A stretch of 64,000 nucleotides of DNA from Locusta migratoria (Eukaryota > Arthropoda > Insecta > Orthoptera > Acrididae). The notes under the pieces were generated by a model that made no database searches, was not told the origin of the DNA, and worked only from the letters and a program-made list of their open reading frames with translations. Where the stretch lies: assembly GCA_026315105.1 (NCBI GenBank), contig CM048744.1, positions 350,983,168 to 351,047,167 of the forward strand, in the 5' to 3' direction. Both the position numbers and the translations under genes were made by a program. Numbering within the stretch: the stretch's first letter is position 1; each line of letters opens with the position of its first letter. Shown here piece by piece: positions 1-10,584 of the stretch.

Positions 1-8
1 CAGCACAA

Positions 9-251
9 ACCGAGCGAGGTGGCATACTGGACTCGTATTCGGAAGAATGGTGGTTCACATCCACCTCCGGCCATCCAGATTTAGGTTTTCCGTGATTTCC
101 CTACATCACTCCAGGCAGATTCTGAGATGGTTCCTATAAAAGGGCACGGCCGCTTTCTCTCCCCATCCTTACCCAAAAATCAGAGCGCGAGCTCTGTCTC
201 TAATGACCAAGCTGTCGACGGGACGTTAAACCCTAAGCTTCCTTCCTTCCA
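9..251 (+). mobile_element. SINE-3, tRNA-derived, near full length
   Basis: The tRNA-like head (GCGAGGTGGC, then a B-box-like GGTTCACATCC) is followed by a body ending in TTAAACCCTAAG and a short CTTC-repeat tail. It matches the copy at 8211-8449 almost throughout. The bases CAGCACAA at 1-8 recur at 255-262, which looks like a target-site duplication cut by the window edge. The head has lost a few bases around the A box. Confidence 0.85.
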
Positions 252-262
252 TGACAGCACAA

Positions 263-1305
263 GTTATTTAAAATTATCTTGTAACCTACAGACTTTTACT
301 GCATAATTTAATTTACTATTAAAAATAGAAAAGTGATTAGGAAACACCAGAAGACCTGCCATTTGGCAGAAAGACGTCGCTTTTCTACTCAGGAACGTTA
401 ACGTTACTTCAGTATAATTCCAGTGAAATCGGTGAGGGTGGAACGAGGAAACGAATATAGAATGCAATGACTACAGTATTTAACGCACCAAATCAGCCAC
501 CACATCTGTAGCTGAAGAAAAAACGTCACAGGCATGGGAAGAAAACGGAAAAAGAAATCACACTGTTTTCAACAAAGAACAACCCAATACCACAATTTTT
601 GCTACAAGTGAACCACAAACGGCAAAAATCTTCAAGACATTGTCTTTTTAAGCTAAAGTAATCAAAGTAATCACACTGAGAAGAATATGCGCATATAAGA
701 AACTTGAGTGAAGCCTAAAAATGTGCGAATCATTAGACTACATACCGAATTGATACATGTCGAAAAAACTCCTTGACATAGAAAGAACAGACCATAAAAC
801 AAATTTATGTTTCTCTTATGTTTATATTCTACTTACTTTCAGCGGAATAGGCTGCAAATATACACCTATTCGTAAGTATTGGTTCTTGATGAAGTTTTTC
901 ATTATACCATAGAATCAGTTAAGTTCGGCTGTTTCTACATTAATTTCATTATTATGTATATCTCTTGATATGTTCTAATGCTTGTAACGCAAAAATATAC
1001 TATTTCGTTAATTACGTACAAAAATAATTATAAACAAACATCACTGTTTCGGCGGCTCATCCACCGCAAGGAGCGCTAGTGTCGTTGCAACTGTCAGTTG
1101 GTAACAACATTCACAGCAGTGAGTGTCGTGACTGTGTATGTTACACTGTCGTGGTACCACTACATCACATCGTTCGGTGATGGGATGTCGAGTCATACGT
1201 GCCATTACATCACCACCACCTGATGATGGCGGAACGGCTGTCCGCAGATATATCGTGGACCTTCTACGATTCGATCCGGCATTACACACGAGAACCATGG
1301 AAGTA
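263..1305. other. No recognisable feature
   Basis: AT-rich sequence with no coding region or repeat that I recognise. The short open frames around 1041-1476 have no family signature. Confidence 0.5.
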
Positions 1306-2495
1306 GCATCTACATCTACATGGGATACTCTGCATATCACATTTAAGTGCCTGGCAGAGGGTTCATCGAACCACCTTTATACTATTTATCTCCCATTCCA
1401 TTCTCAAATAGCGCGCGGGAAGAAAGAACACCTGAATCTGTCCGTTCCAGCTCTGATTTCTCGTATTTCATTCTGATTATCATTTCTACCTATGTAGGTG
1501 GGAGTCAACAATATATTTTCGCATTCGGATGAGAATCTTGGCGATTGGAGTTTCGTAAGTAGCCCACGCCGCAGCGATAAGCGCCGTTGTTGTAATGATT
1601 CCCATCCCAGATCCTGTATCATTTGCGTAACGCTGTCTCCCCTGTATCGTGACAATAAGAAACGAGCTGCTCTTCTTTGGACTCTTTCGATGCCCTCCGT
1701 CAAACCCACCTGATAAGGATCCCACACTGGGCTGCAATACTCCAAAAATGGACGGACAAGCGTACTGTATGCAGTCTCTTTAGTAGTTCTGTTGCATCTT
1801 TTAAGCGTTCTGCCAAGAAAACGCGATCTAGGGTTCGCCTTTCCTACGATATTATCTATGTGTTCTTTCCAATTTAAGTCTGATGTAATAGTAATGCCTA
1901 GGTATTTAGTGGAGTTTGTGGCCTTCAAACTAGATTGGTTTATCTTGTAAACAAAGTTTAATGGATTTCTTTTCGTACCCATGTGGAACACTTCACACTT
2001 CTCATTATTTAGAGTCAATTGCCAGTTTTTACACCATACTGATATCTTATTTAAATCGTTCTGCAATTGGTTTTGATCTTCAGATGATTTTACTACACGG
2101 TAAATGATGGCGTCATCTGCAAAAAACCTAAGAGAGCTACTTAGATTTTCCCCTAAATCGTTTATGTATGACTTTTTCGGATGACTTCACTAGACGATAA
2201 ATGATGGAGTCATCTGCAAACAACCTTAGAGAGATGCTCAGATTTCATCCTAATTCGTTTATGTAAATAATGAACAGCAGAGGACGAATAATACTACGCT
2301 GTGGAACGCCGGATATCACTTCTGTTTTAGTCGATACCTTACCATCGATTACTACAAACTGTGTCCTCTCTGACAGGAAATCCCCTATCCAGTCACAAAT
2401 ATGGGGGCAAATTCCGTAACCAAGCAATTTGATTAAAAGCCGTTTGTGATGTACGGTGTCAAAAGCCTTCTAGAAGTCTAGAAATACTCCGGGAA
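1306..2495 (-). pseudogene. CR1/Jockey-like LINE reverse transcriptase, 5'-truncated
   Basis: Read on the minus strand, this is the 3' part of a non-LTR retrotransposon. A KAF(D)TV block lies near 2460. The GVPQ...LLFIIYIN block of the fingers/palm follows at about 2245-2340, then a FADDAII catalytic block near 2110-2240. The thumb and C-terminal region reads WCKNWQLTLN...KCEVFHMG and ...YLGITITSDLNW (about 1404-2066). The 3' end carries an ATGTAG-type repeat near 1307-1321. The coding frame is broken between 2066 and 2245 by a tandem duplication. The endonuclease and N-terminal RT are absent, as in a 5'-truncated copy. The clade is uncertain. Confidence 0.8.
2084..2264 (-). repeat. Tandem duplication inside LINE catalytic block
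   Basis: About 85 bp at 2084-2168 recurs, diverged, at 2182-2264. Both halves contain GATGANTTCACTA/TTTACTA, a conserved ATGATGG(C/A)GTCATCTGCAAA core and an end in TCGTTTATGTA. The duplicated piece encodes the FADD active-site motif on the minus strand. Confidence 0.75.
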
Positions 2496-2626
2496 AGACT
2501 CAGATCATAAATTACAATCAGATTTCGAAGCGATTTTGATTCTAAGGACGTGAAACTCGTCTCCCGCCCGTATCAGGGTTCCTCATGTCGTGTTTCGTTG
2601 CCACAAGTGTAAAACCACTACTCGTG

Positions 2627-2753
2627 GAAAAAATGTTCAAATGTTTGTAATTCTATGGAAGTTAACTTCTTTGCTCATCAGACCCTAGGCTTACAAACTA
2701 ACAAACTACTTAAACTAACATATGCTAAAGACAACACACACACAGACACAGAC

Positions 2754-2852
<99 letters not shown>

Positions 2853-2926
2853 CGAACCTCCGACGGCGAGCAACCGTGCGTTCCGCAGGAAGACAGCTTA
2901 GAATGCTCGGCCCCTCCACCGCGGCC
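2627..2926 (-). mobile_element. SINE-2 with expanded internal microsatellite
   Basis: Minus-strand tRNA-derived SINE. The 3' tail (AAATGTTCAAATGTTTGT on the plus strand) starts at about 2629. The head ends in the complement of GGCCGCGGTGGAG near 2926, with a B box read as GGTTCGAG on the minus strand. The body is split by a CA/GA tract at the position where other copies carry only a short GTGTGTGTG run. Confidence 0.85.
2731..2850. repeat. Compound (CA)n(GA)n microsatellite
   Basis: About 78 bp of slightly impure CA repeat, then about 40 bp of pure GA repeat, nested in the SINE body. Confidence 0.97.
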
Positions 2927-3141
2927 TGCTTGCGAACACGCTGAACAGTTTGCTGCCAATACCAACGAATTCTGAAACTAAACTACACATTCGGAACGGC
3001 CATGGACTAATTGTAAGCCAAACACAACTGTCACTTAATTGTTCTCTGTCACCCCTTTACAGTTACCCGTTATTAGGTGCAACATAGGCTTGCAAAAATA
3101 AATTACACTATTCACTACTGTCTTATTCTGACGGAGAGGCA

Positions 3142-3340
3142 AAAATGTTCAAATGTTTGTATAGTTTATGCGACTTAACTACGGGGTCATCAGCCCCTAA
3201 ACTTACAAACTACTTATGAACTACTTACGAACTAGGACGGCACAATTATCCATGCCCGAGGGGGGATTCGAACCCCCGACCGTAGTGGCCGTCCAGACCG
3301 TGACTGGAGCGCCTCAGTCCCCTCGGCCACCGCGGCCGGC
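3142..3340 (-). mobile_element. SINE-1, full length
   Basis: Full-length copy. The minus-strand head GCCGGCCGCGGTGGCCGAG carries the A box; the B box GGTTCGAATCCC lies mid-element; the tail ends ACATTTGAACATTTTT. An exact duplication ACGGAGAGGCA flanks it (3131-3141 and 3341-3351). Confidence 0.95.
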
Positions 3341-3684
3341 ACGGAGAGGCAGTAGACGCAGCTGTACACGTGTCTCGATCGCTGCAACATCTGTTACGAT
3401 TCATCTGTGCGCGCACACTCTGCTGACTACTACGTTTTGTCCGGCAGGCTGACACGAGAGGAATCACTCCAGCGATACGGCCGGCAAACGGGGAAATCCA
3501 ATAAACGCAAGCGAGTTTGCCAAACGGCACATGATTTTGACTCACAAGGAAAGTACTTGGGCTCGAACAAACACATATACACCAAAATCGTACGAGAGAT
3601 AATTTAAAGATCCCTTATTGCACTAGTGACACTCCTGCATCTGCATAACTCTGCAGTCGTCCGTTAGAGGCCTCTGCGTGTGCC

Positions 3685-4158
3685 TTGCCGCATTGCACTT
3701 TGACCTGTCGGTTCGCCAGTAGGGATGGTGCAGTGTGCCTCCGAAGTGCGTTCTGTTATGTTATTTGTGTGTTGAAGCGTCAGATGGGATGGCGATTGCT
3801 AATCAATCCTGCTAAAGTATTGCGACTGGTTGAGATGAAGCTACGAAGAACCCTCCTTCGTGAAGATGGTGTTAGTGTAGAAGATGAATCATTCGCATGC
3901 TATCTCGTATCTTTTATAGTACAGAAATATGAGCATAAGTTAGATACTGTTGTCACACTAACACATAATGATGATAATGACGAACAACTCATTGCAAGCG
4001 GTAGTGCTACGGTAAGTGCGGGAAGAGGCGATGGAAGGAGTGGCAGCGAATACCAACAGTCTTCCGAGAAGAAGGTTAAAGTTGCAACTGTCATCACTGC
4101 TTTTGATGACAATACGCTAGAGAACATGTTCGAAGATTATTACATAAGTTATAGTTAA
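3685..4158 (+). CDS. Hypothetical 157-residue frame
   Basis: An uninterrupted frame of 157 codons outside any repeat I recognise. The N-terminal third is cysteine-rich and may not be coding; an internal Met (MGWRLLINP, residue about 34) is an alternative start. The C-terminal two thirds is charged, with an acidic HNDDNDEQ segment, a Ser/Gly-rich linker and an acidic tail ending ENMFEDYYISYS. I see no known domain, no signal peptide and no clear membrane segment. It could be an exon, the N-terminus of an unrecognised transposon protein, or chance. The composition after residue 34 looks more protein-like than neighbouring spurious frames. Confidence 0.3.
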   Translation: MPHCTLTCRFASRDGAVCLRSAFCYVICVLKRQMGWRLLINPAKVLRLVEMKLRRTLLREDGVSVEDESFACYLVSFIVQKYEHKLDTVVTLTHNDDNDEQLIASGSATVSAGRGDGRSGSEYQQSSEKKVKVATVITAFDDNTLENMFEDYYISYS

Positions 4159-4457
4159 GATACCTGCATTACGTATAGCGTCTACAGTGCTATCTAGACA
4201 ATGATCGCAGAGTTTTGCAGAAAAACGACACCCACCCGCACATTGAGGTGTACGTAGAGATCCTGCAAGCAAACGTTCATACAGATATGTCTGTTCGAGC
4301 CCATGTACTTTCCTTGTTAGTGCAAGGGAACATGTAAATGCGAAACCGCGACGCTGATCGGCTGTTTACGAGCAATTGTCGTGAGCATCTGCGTAAAGCC
4401 CTTGAGAAGCTATGGAACAGCGGTTAGACGACGGACTGTTGAACGAGCGTTCATCTC

Positions 4458-4650
4458 ATTTTCAGCCTACGTTTTAGCCCATCCTTCACCTCTCAACAAT
4501 GTGAGGAGTCGCCAGAAACGGATTTCACGTTAAGCTGTAGGTCCCCTTTCCCCGGTTGGATAACTGGGGTAGGCTAGGGACACGCAAGTAGCCGAAGTGG
4601 CGGCCACTAGAAAGAATTGCACCAGGTCAATTAGTCACACGGAGTTAGTA
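4458..4650 (+). mobile_element. SINE-9 body fragment
   Basis: Shares the AGCCCATCCTTCACCTCTCAAC start, the GGTCCCCTTTCCCC block, GGATAACTGGGGTAGGCTAG, and the GGACACGCAAGT...CCGAAGTG segment with the copy at 60688-60968. The tRNA-like head is missing or unrecognisable. Confidence 0.75.
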
Positions 4651-4680
4651 TCACAAAATGTGAACGCTTGCTCACTCTGT

Positions 4681-4850
4681 GAAGGGAAGGAGCTTAAGGT
4701 TTAACGTCCCGTCGACATCGTGGTCACCCGAGAAATTGCCTGGAGTGAGTTAGGAAAATCAAGGAAAACCTAAATCCTGACGACCGGAGAAGTTTTTGAA
4801 CCACCGTCCTCTCAAATGAGAGTCCAGTGTGTTACTTCGCTTGCTCTCTA
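4681..4850 (-). mobile_element. SINE-3, degraded
   Basis: The minus-strand copy begins with the reversed tail (GAAGGGAAGGAGCTTA) and contains TTTAACGTCCCGTCGAC, GGAAAACCTAAATC and a decayed tRNA-like head. Confidence 0.75.
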
Positions 4851-5124
4851 TGAGCAATGATGCCCAGCCATCTGTGACGTAACTGACGACCAGGGGCACA
4901 TAAGTTTCTTGAGAACGATATCGGCAGATTTCTGCAAAACTTAGCGAAATCGGCTAATTTCTCAAAGTATATGGAAATTTGGCAACGGTTCGCCAGTATT
5001 CGTAAATAGCAGTTACTGAATGTTGAAACTGTATTTCCACCTCATTTTTTCTCAGCGGTGAGATTCGTGTACAAACTTGAAATGACTGTTCATTTCGTGT
5101 GTAATGTACTACGAACAGATGTCA

Positions 5125-5325
5125 GCCAGCCGCGGTGGCCGAGAGGACTGAGGCGCGCCAGTCACGGTCTGCACGGCCACTACGGTCGGGGGTTCGAATC
5201 GCCCCTCGGGCATGGATATTTGTGCCGTCCTTAGTGTTACCTAGTTCATAAGTAGTTTGTAAGTTTAGGGACTGATGACCCCGTAGTTAAGTCCCATAAG
5301 CTATACAAACATTTTAAACATTTTT
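5125..5325 (+). mobile_element. SINE-1, full length
   Basis: Head CAGCCGCGGTGGCCGAGAGG, B box GGTTCGAATCGCC, then the GTTTAGGGACTGATGACC and ACAAACATTTTAAACATTTTT tail. Exact duplication AACAGATGTCA at 5114-5124 and 5326-5336. Confidence 0.95.
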
Positions 5326-5384
5326 AACAGATGTCAAAACAACACAGAAACTGGAAAAAACATCGAATCTAAAAACAAAAATTA

Positions 5385-5650
5385 CACAGAATTTAGCATA
5401 AGAAATCACATTCGACAGAATATTCATCAGAATTGGCGAAAGAAGAGGAGGCCGAATTTATCGCGAAAAAGACAACATGCATAAAAAATGGTAGCACCAA
5501 AGCTAGCAAAACAGGAATAATACCGAATATGGCAAGAAAAAAATAATTGGAAAATAGCAAAAGAACCAAAAGATTAAAAAAGTATTCCGAATTTGTCAAT
5601 TAAAAGTAGCAGAGAATTTAACAAAATATGCCACCGAAAATACAAAAAGT
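5385..5650. repeat. Degenerate A-rich short tandem repeats
   Basis: Imperfect repetitions of roughly 24-30 bp around motifs such as CCGAATTT, followed by A-rich spacers with TAGCA. The same theme recurs at 7085-7475. Unit boundaries cannot be fixed by eye. Confidence 0.5.
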
Positions 5651-6340
5651 AGGGTACAATACAAAGATTGACAGGAAGCATCTGAGCAGTGTCGCCAGTG
5701 AGTTCTGTGCGTTTGCCACGATCGATCTTGTCGAGTTGCATGTTATCTTTGTTTTCCTTCCCTGCGATGTTGACAGCCTGGCGGAGGCCAGTGACGTTTC
5801 ATGAGGAAAGCGGAGAGGTTGGTCGCCTCTCCTCGGGACGTGTGAAGCGTCGAGCTGGTTGGGCCGGCTGTCTTGTAGCGGACAGGACTGGTAAACAGGG
5901 AGCCTGACGTCCTGTGTTTTCTGGCCAGCTGGTGTTGGTATCCGGTCCAGGTTATATTTGTGATGATAACTGGATTTCAAGGATTTCCTGGCGGTCGCAA
6001 CTGGTGGCGAGGTGATGCATGAAGTTGAGTGTTTCTTGTTTAAACACTGTTTATGAGACTTGAGATGTTGTTGACTTAATTGCATGCTGTTGTGCCACTT
6101 AGTGAACCTTCACTGCAGATTACCTTGGGTGTGCTGAAGTTGTTATTGTCAGTAGAACCGGCTATAATATTTCTTATTTCCTTACTGTTGTCGTGTTATT
6201 GTGGAGCTAGGAGAGCATGCCCTGCTGTTTAAATCCGTGAATCTTTTCAGGTTCCCCACCCACGCGGAAAGCACGGCGTTGGTTCGGAGCTCGGGAGAGT
6301 GACGTGCTTTCTTGCTATGCTAGAGTGCCCAAGGTACCCT
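5651..6340. other. No recognisable gene
   Basis: Unique-looking sequence between two A-rich repeat blocks. Open frames on both strands (for example 5618-6085) show no family signature. Confidence 0.5.
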
Positions 6341-6342
6341 GA

Positions 6343-6385
6343 TGTTCAAAATGTTCAAATGTTTGTAAAGCTTATGGGACTCGAC
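6343..6385 (-). mobile_element. 43-bp SINE-1 tail insertion
   Basis: Only the 3' end of SINE-1 (TGTTCAAATGTTTGTAAAGC, then TTATGGGACT) is present. An exact duplication AGGTACCCTGA flanks it (6332-6342 and 6386-6396), so it is a very short 5'-truncated insertion and not erosion. Confidence 0.9.
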
Positions 6386-6511
6386 AGGTACCCTGAATTC
6401 GGGAAGGTTGCTTGAACTAACTTCTGAGCGGTCTGACATTTTCTGCCACTTAAGTATTTCACCAGTTGCTTTCGGGTTACGCTGGGCTCCCCTGGGGAAC
6501 CTGGAGAATTC

Positions 6512-6828
6512 GAGGCTCCTGTTCAATTATTATCATTGGGTTATTCTTTAATAATCTGTGTTCTTAAATATTTTACTTGATCATTTATTTGTATATTGAT
6601 ATGAGTTGCATGTTGCTGATTGACACCCATATGGTCCATGCACTCATCCGGCTAGGCTTATGGTGTCTGTTAATGAAGTAATTTTTTTTTTCAAAGCCAA
6701 GGAGAAATTGAGGCTCCTGTTCTAATTATTATCATTGGGTTTTTCTTTTATAATCTGTGTTCTTAAATATTTTGCTTGGTCATTTATTTGTATTTTGGTA
6801 TAAGGTGCATGTTGCTGATTGACACCTT
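6512..6828. repeat. Pair of about 120-bp direct repeats
   Basis: 6512-6632 and 6708-6828 both run from GAGGCTCCTGTTC through ATTATTATCATTGGG, AATCTGTGTTCTTAAATATT and CATTTATTTGTAT to GTTGCTGATTGACACC. A spacer of about 75 bp separates them. Confidence 0.85.
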
Positions 6829-7084
6829 TGTGCATACGTTTCAGTGTCTGGTCTCAGTGGCTTAAATAATTTTATAAGTGGTTGTTTATAGTTAATATTT
6901 ATCTTAATTGTTTTGGAAATCCATTGTTAATGGTAATAACTGAGCTATAAATATTCGAATAAATGCATCCCTGTTGCCATAAACAAAAATAATAATCTAA
7001 TTGTATAAACGATAAACAACGAATTTGTGGGTCCCCCTTTCACTTGTCTGTTTTCCCTATCAGCCTGTTGCCCTTAAGGGATTG

Positions 7085-7475
7085 TTCAGCATTAAAAACG
7101 AAAATACCATCGAATTCACTAAAAATAACAGCATATGTAGGGAAAAAAGAATTGCAATTGTTATAGGGTAACAACGAAATTGTAAAAAAAAACCTAAATT
7201 GACAAAAAAGTAGCGCTGGGTTTTGCAAAAAATATTATTGAAATCTACAAGAAAGTAGCGAAATTAAAAAAAGAGCGAAAATGGTAAAATAATTCTAGGA
7301 AAAACTAAAGAAAACAACGAATTTGAGAAAAAATTATCAAAACAGATTTTTTTCAAGAAAATAGCACTGAATCTGGAAAACAATATCACCGATATTGCCA
7401 AAAAATATCTCCGAAATCAGTAAAAAATAACGCTAAAATTAGTAAAAATTATCACCGAATTTACCATAACATTAA
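7085..7475. repeat. Degenerate A-rich short tandem repeats
   Basis: Same class as 5385-5650: A-rich spacers alternating with CCGAAATC, CACCGAATTT and AGTAGCG motifs. Confidence 0.5.
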
Positions 7476-7568
7476 ATGATTGATTTTCCTGTCTCTGCTG
7501 ATGACAGCGCAGATATAGTGTTGGCGCTAGTGTTTCATAGCACCGTTGTGCTCATGACGTGAAGCTTT

Positions 7569-7757
7569 GAATGTTCCAATATTCGTAGAGCTTATGGGAC
7601 TTAACTACGGGGACATCAGTCCCTAAACTTACAAACAACTTATGAACTAGCTAACACTAACGACGACACATATATCCATGTCCGAGTGGGGATTCGAACC
7701 CCCGACCGTAGAGGCCGTGCAGAACGTGAGTGGCGCGCAGCAGACCGCTCGGCCGGG
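7569..7757 (-). mobile_element. SINE-1, diverged
   Basis: Minus-strand copy with B box and GGGACTTAACTACGGG block. GTGAAGCTTT at 7559-7568 recurs at 7758-7767 as the target-site duplication. Confidence 0.9.
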
Positions 7758-8149
7758 GTGAAGCTTTAAGCTTCTCAGTAGATGAGTACACTGTGTGCTC
7801 ACATAGCGGACCCTACGGCACAGAAAATTACGATTAACTTGGACACGGGTTCAATCGGGATTCGACTGAGGATCAATGGAATGCTTCAATTAACCGGCTG
7901 ACGTACTTTACTTGTCAATGGTCGTGAACAAATAGGCTGTCTCCCAGGCGAACAGCTGTTCGAAACGTGTACTGCAACAAGGACGCAGCACAGTTAGGGG
8001 CTATTTTGATGATGGGAACATTCACCTTGCCATCTGTGTGACCTGTGGTGGTAATCGAATGCATGACAACTGTGGATTAAATGTACTTTATTGTGGACCA
8101 CCTTCATCACTTCATGCGTGAAAAGTAGTTATCTGCTTGGGAAATTTCG

Positions 8150-8172
8150 TTTTTTTTTTTTTTTTTTTTTTT
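8150..8172. repeat. Poly-T tract
   Basis: Uninterrupted run of 23 T bases upstream of a SINE-3 insertion. Confidence 0.95.
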
Positions 8173-8210
8173 AGTTCGATATATTAGAAAATTTGACTAT
8201 GGCTGAGAAA

Positions 8211-8449
8211 ACGAGCGAGGTGGCGCAGTGGTAACGCACTGCACTCGCATTCGGGGTGACGGTGGTTAAAATCCACCTCCGGCCATCCACATTTAGGTTT
8301 TCCGTGATTTCCCCAAATTACTCCAGCCGGGATGGTTCCTTTCAAAGGGCACGGCCGATTTCCTTCCCCATCCTCACCCAGAATTCTGAGCGTTAGCTCC
8401 GTCTCTAATGACCAAGCTGTCGATGGGACGTTAAACCCTAAGCTTCCTT
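8211..8449 (+). mobile_element. SINE-3, full length
   Basis: tRNA-like head GCGAGGTGGCGCAGTGG (A box), B box GGTTAAAATCCACC, body, and CTTCCTTC tail. Exact duplication of CTATGGCTGAGAAA at 8197-8210 and 8450-8463. It is the clearest reference copy of this family in the window. Confidence 0.95.
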
Positions 8450-8551
8450 CTATGGCTGAGAAATGCAAGAATTGTAGCTTTCGTCAGTCAAGTAATACGA
8501 AGCGAATTTTGTGGAAGTACTTTCATCTGGGCGGTTGTAATGGAGAAGCTA

Positions 8552-10131
8552 CAGGGTGTCCAGAAAAGGACTCCCTGATTTCAAAATTAAATATCTCGAA
8601 AACAAAGATCGATAGAGGAATGCAGTAAACGGTATGTTTATTGTGAAACCTGTAAGCAGTTTATACAGCAGTTTGAAATAATAGTTACAAAAGCTGCTAA
8701 CAGATGGCACTGTAATCGCCATTCGTAAAGTCTAGTATAAATAGTGATCCGAAGCCCAGAGCGGTCAGTTCCACTATTGAAACGTGAAAGGAGGTTAACG
8801 TACCGAAGGAAGAGATTATAACCATGTACTCCATTGAACAACGCGTTTTTCTGGTGCTAGAGTGGCACAGATTAGGAAGGAGTCCTACGGCAACAAGGCG
8901 AAGCTTTCAAGCACGACTTAATGTTCCAAAAGGACCCGATGCGAAAAACATTCGACGCTCTCCGCAAAATTTCAACGAACAGGCAGCGTAACTGATGATC
9001 TAGTGGGGCATGTTGGCTGCAAGCAAACCGCAGTTACGCCTGAAAATATCGCCACAGTTTTTGGAATTATTCAGCGAAATCCATTGTTATCCGTCCGTAC
9101 AATTGCATCTGAGACTGATTTGAAGCGTTTCAGCACGCAGAAAATACTGAGAAAGAGCCTACACATGTTTCCATTCAAAATTCAAACGCACCAGGCCATA
9201 CCCGTACGAGCTGTGCAACAAAGGGTTGCCTTTGCTAATCAGATGCTCACAATGATTGATAGTGAAGGATTTGATGTTGGCTGCATCTGGTTTACAGATG
9301 AAGCATACTTCCACCAGAATGGATACGTTAATAAGCAGAACTGGCGATTTTGGGGTTCCGAAAAGCCATATTGGTGCGAAGCGAAACCCCTGTATTCTCC
9401 TAAAGTTACTGTGTGGGCTGCAGTATGCAGCAGAGGCATTATTGGGCCTTTTTTCATTCGAGAAACGGTCACTGGTGCACGTTACGTTGCAATTTTGGAA
9501 CAATTTGTCGCCACACAGCAAGCGTTAGAGGATCGACCAGGTACTGAATGGTTCATGCAAGATGGAGCCCGACCACATCGGACCGAACAAGTGTTTCGCT
9601 TTCTTGAGGAATACTTCGGGAATCGAGTCATTGCTTTGGAATATCCCAAATTTACTGGTGCAGGCATGGATTGGCCTCCATATTCGCCGGATTTGACTCC
9701 CTGCGACTTTTTTTTTGTGGGCACAGTGAAAGACATGGTCTACCTGAAGCATCCCGCCACTCTGGACGAACTTGAATGGGCGATCTCTGTGGCATGTGAA
9801 TCCATTTTGGTTGAGACACTACGAAATGTGATGGCGAATTTCATTCTTCGTTTGCGCCACCTCTGTAGTGTCAAAGGTGAACATTTTGAAAACATTTTGA
9901 TGTGATTGTTTGAAAGAGTTTTTCATACGATTGTTTCACTTATGTATGCTGATCTGAGCTGTACAGCGTACAGCACCATCTGTTAGCATCTTTTGTAACT
10001 ATTATTTCAAACTACTGTATGAACTTCTTACAGATTCCACAATAAACATACCGTTTACTGCATTCCTCCATCGATCTTTGTTTTAGAGATATTTAATTTT
10101 GAAATCGGGGAGCCCTTTTCTGGACACCCTG
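8552..10131 (+). mobile_element. Mariner/Tc1-superfamily transposon with long TIRs
   Basis: A 1,580-bp element flanked by the TA target dinucleotide (8550-8551 and 10132-10133). Terminal inverted repeats start CAGGGTGTCCAGAAAAGG and extend about 160 bp (8552-8712 against 9970-10131), with roughly ten mismatches by eye. It encloses a single transposase gene. Complete ends and well-matched TIRs suggest a fairly recent insertion. Long TIRs of this length are unusual for mariner itself. Confidence 0.95.
8824..9905 (+). pseudogene. Mariner/Tc1-type transposase, one frameshift
   Basis: Predicted cut-and-paste transposase of the enclosing element. Translation from ATG 8824 (MYSIEQRVF...) gives an N-terminal helix-turn-helix resembling DUF4817, then hits a stop at 8987-8989. 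A one-base loss around 8980 moves the rest into the frame that runs from about 8985 to TGA 9903-9905. The 300-residue downstream part keeps a first Asp in FTDEAYF (residue 99), a second in MQDGARPH (187) and a third in PYSPDLTPCDFFF (235). The third motif is the usual PLDFFLWG with FFV in place of FLW. The second and third Asp have 47 residues between them, more than the 34 of classic mariners. Apart from the frameshift I see no other break. Confidence 0.85.
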
Positions 10132-10373
10132 TAGACATTTAGTTAGTAAGGTCCTCGCGTGGCACTGCAGGATAAATGGTATGAACCGACCGATAAGAGG
10201 GACAGGAAGAGAGAATCTGGCGATACTGGGGAGATGTAGACAGGAACTCGATAACCAACCGAGGGGAGACGGCAGGAGCGGGAGCTGACGGGTGACAGGA
10301 GGCGATTAGGGTGCGCATGCGCCACAGGAGTTCCATTCTGAATGCTAAGTTAAGTAGGTTTAGGAGGTTATGG

Positions 10374-10569
10374 CCGCGGTGGAGTAGCCGAGCGGTTTAA
10401 AGCGTCTCGCTGCGGAGCGCGTGGTTGCTCGCAGTGGATGTTAGAGTCTTCCCTGGGGCATGGGTGTGTGTGTTGTCCTTAGGTTAGTTTACCTAGGTTT
10501 AAGTAGTTTGTAAGCTACGGACTGATGACCACGCAGTTTGGTCCGATAGATTTACAAACATTTGAACAT
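10374..10569 (+). mobile_element. SINE-2, full length
   Basis: Head GCCGCGGTGGAGTAGCCGAG, degraded B box, GGGTGTGTGTGTTGTCC, and tail ending ACAAACATTTGAACATTT. TTTAGGAGGTTATGG (10359-10373) recurs at 10570-10584. Confidence 0.93.
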
Positions 10570-10584
10570 TTTAGGAGGTTATGG

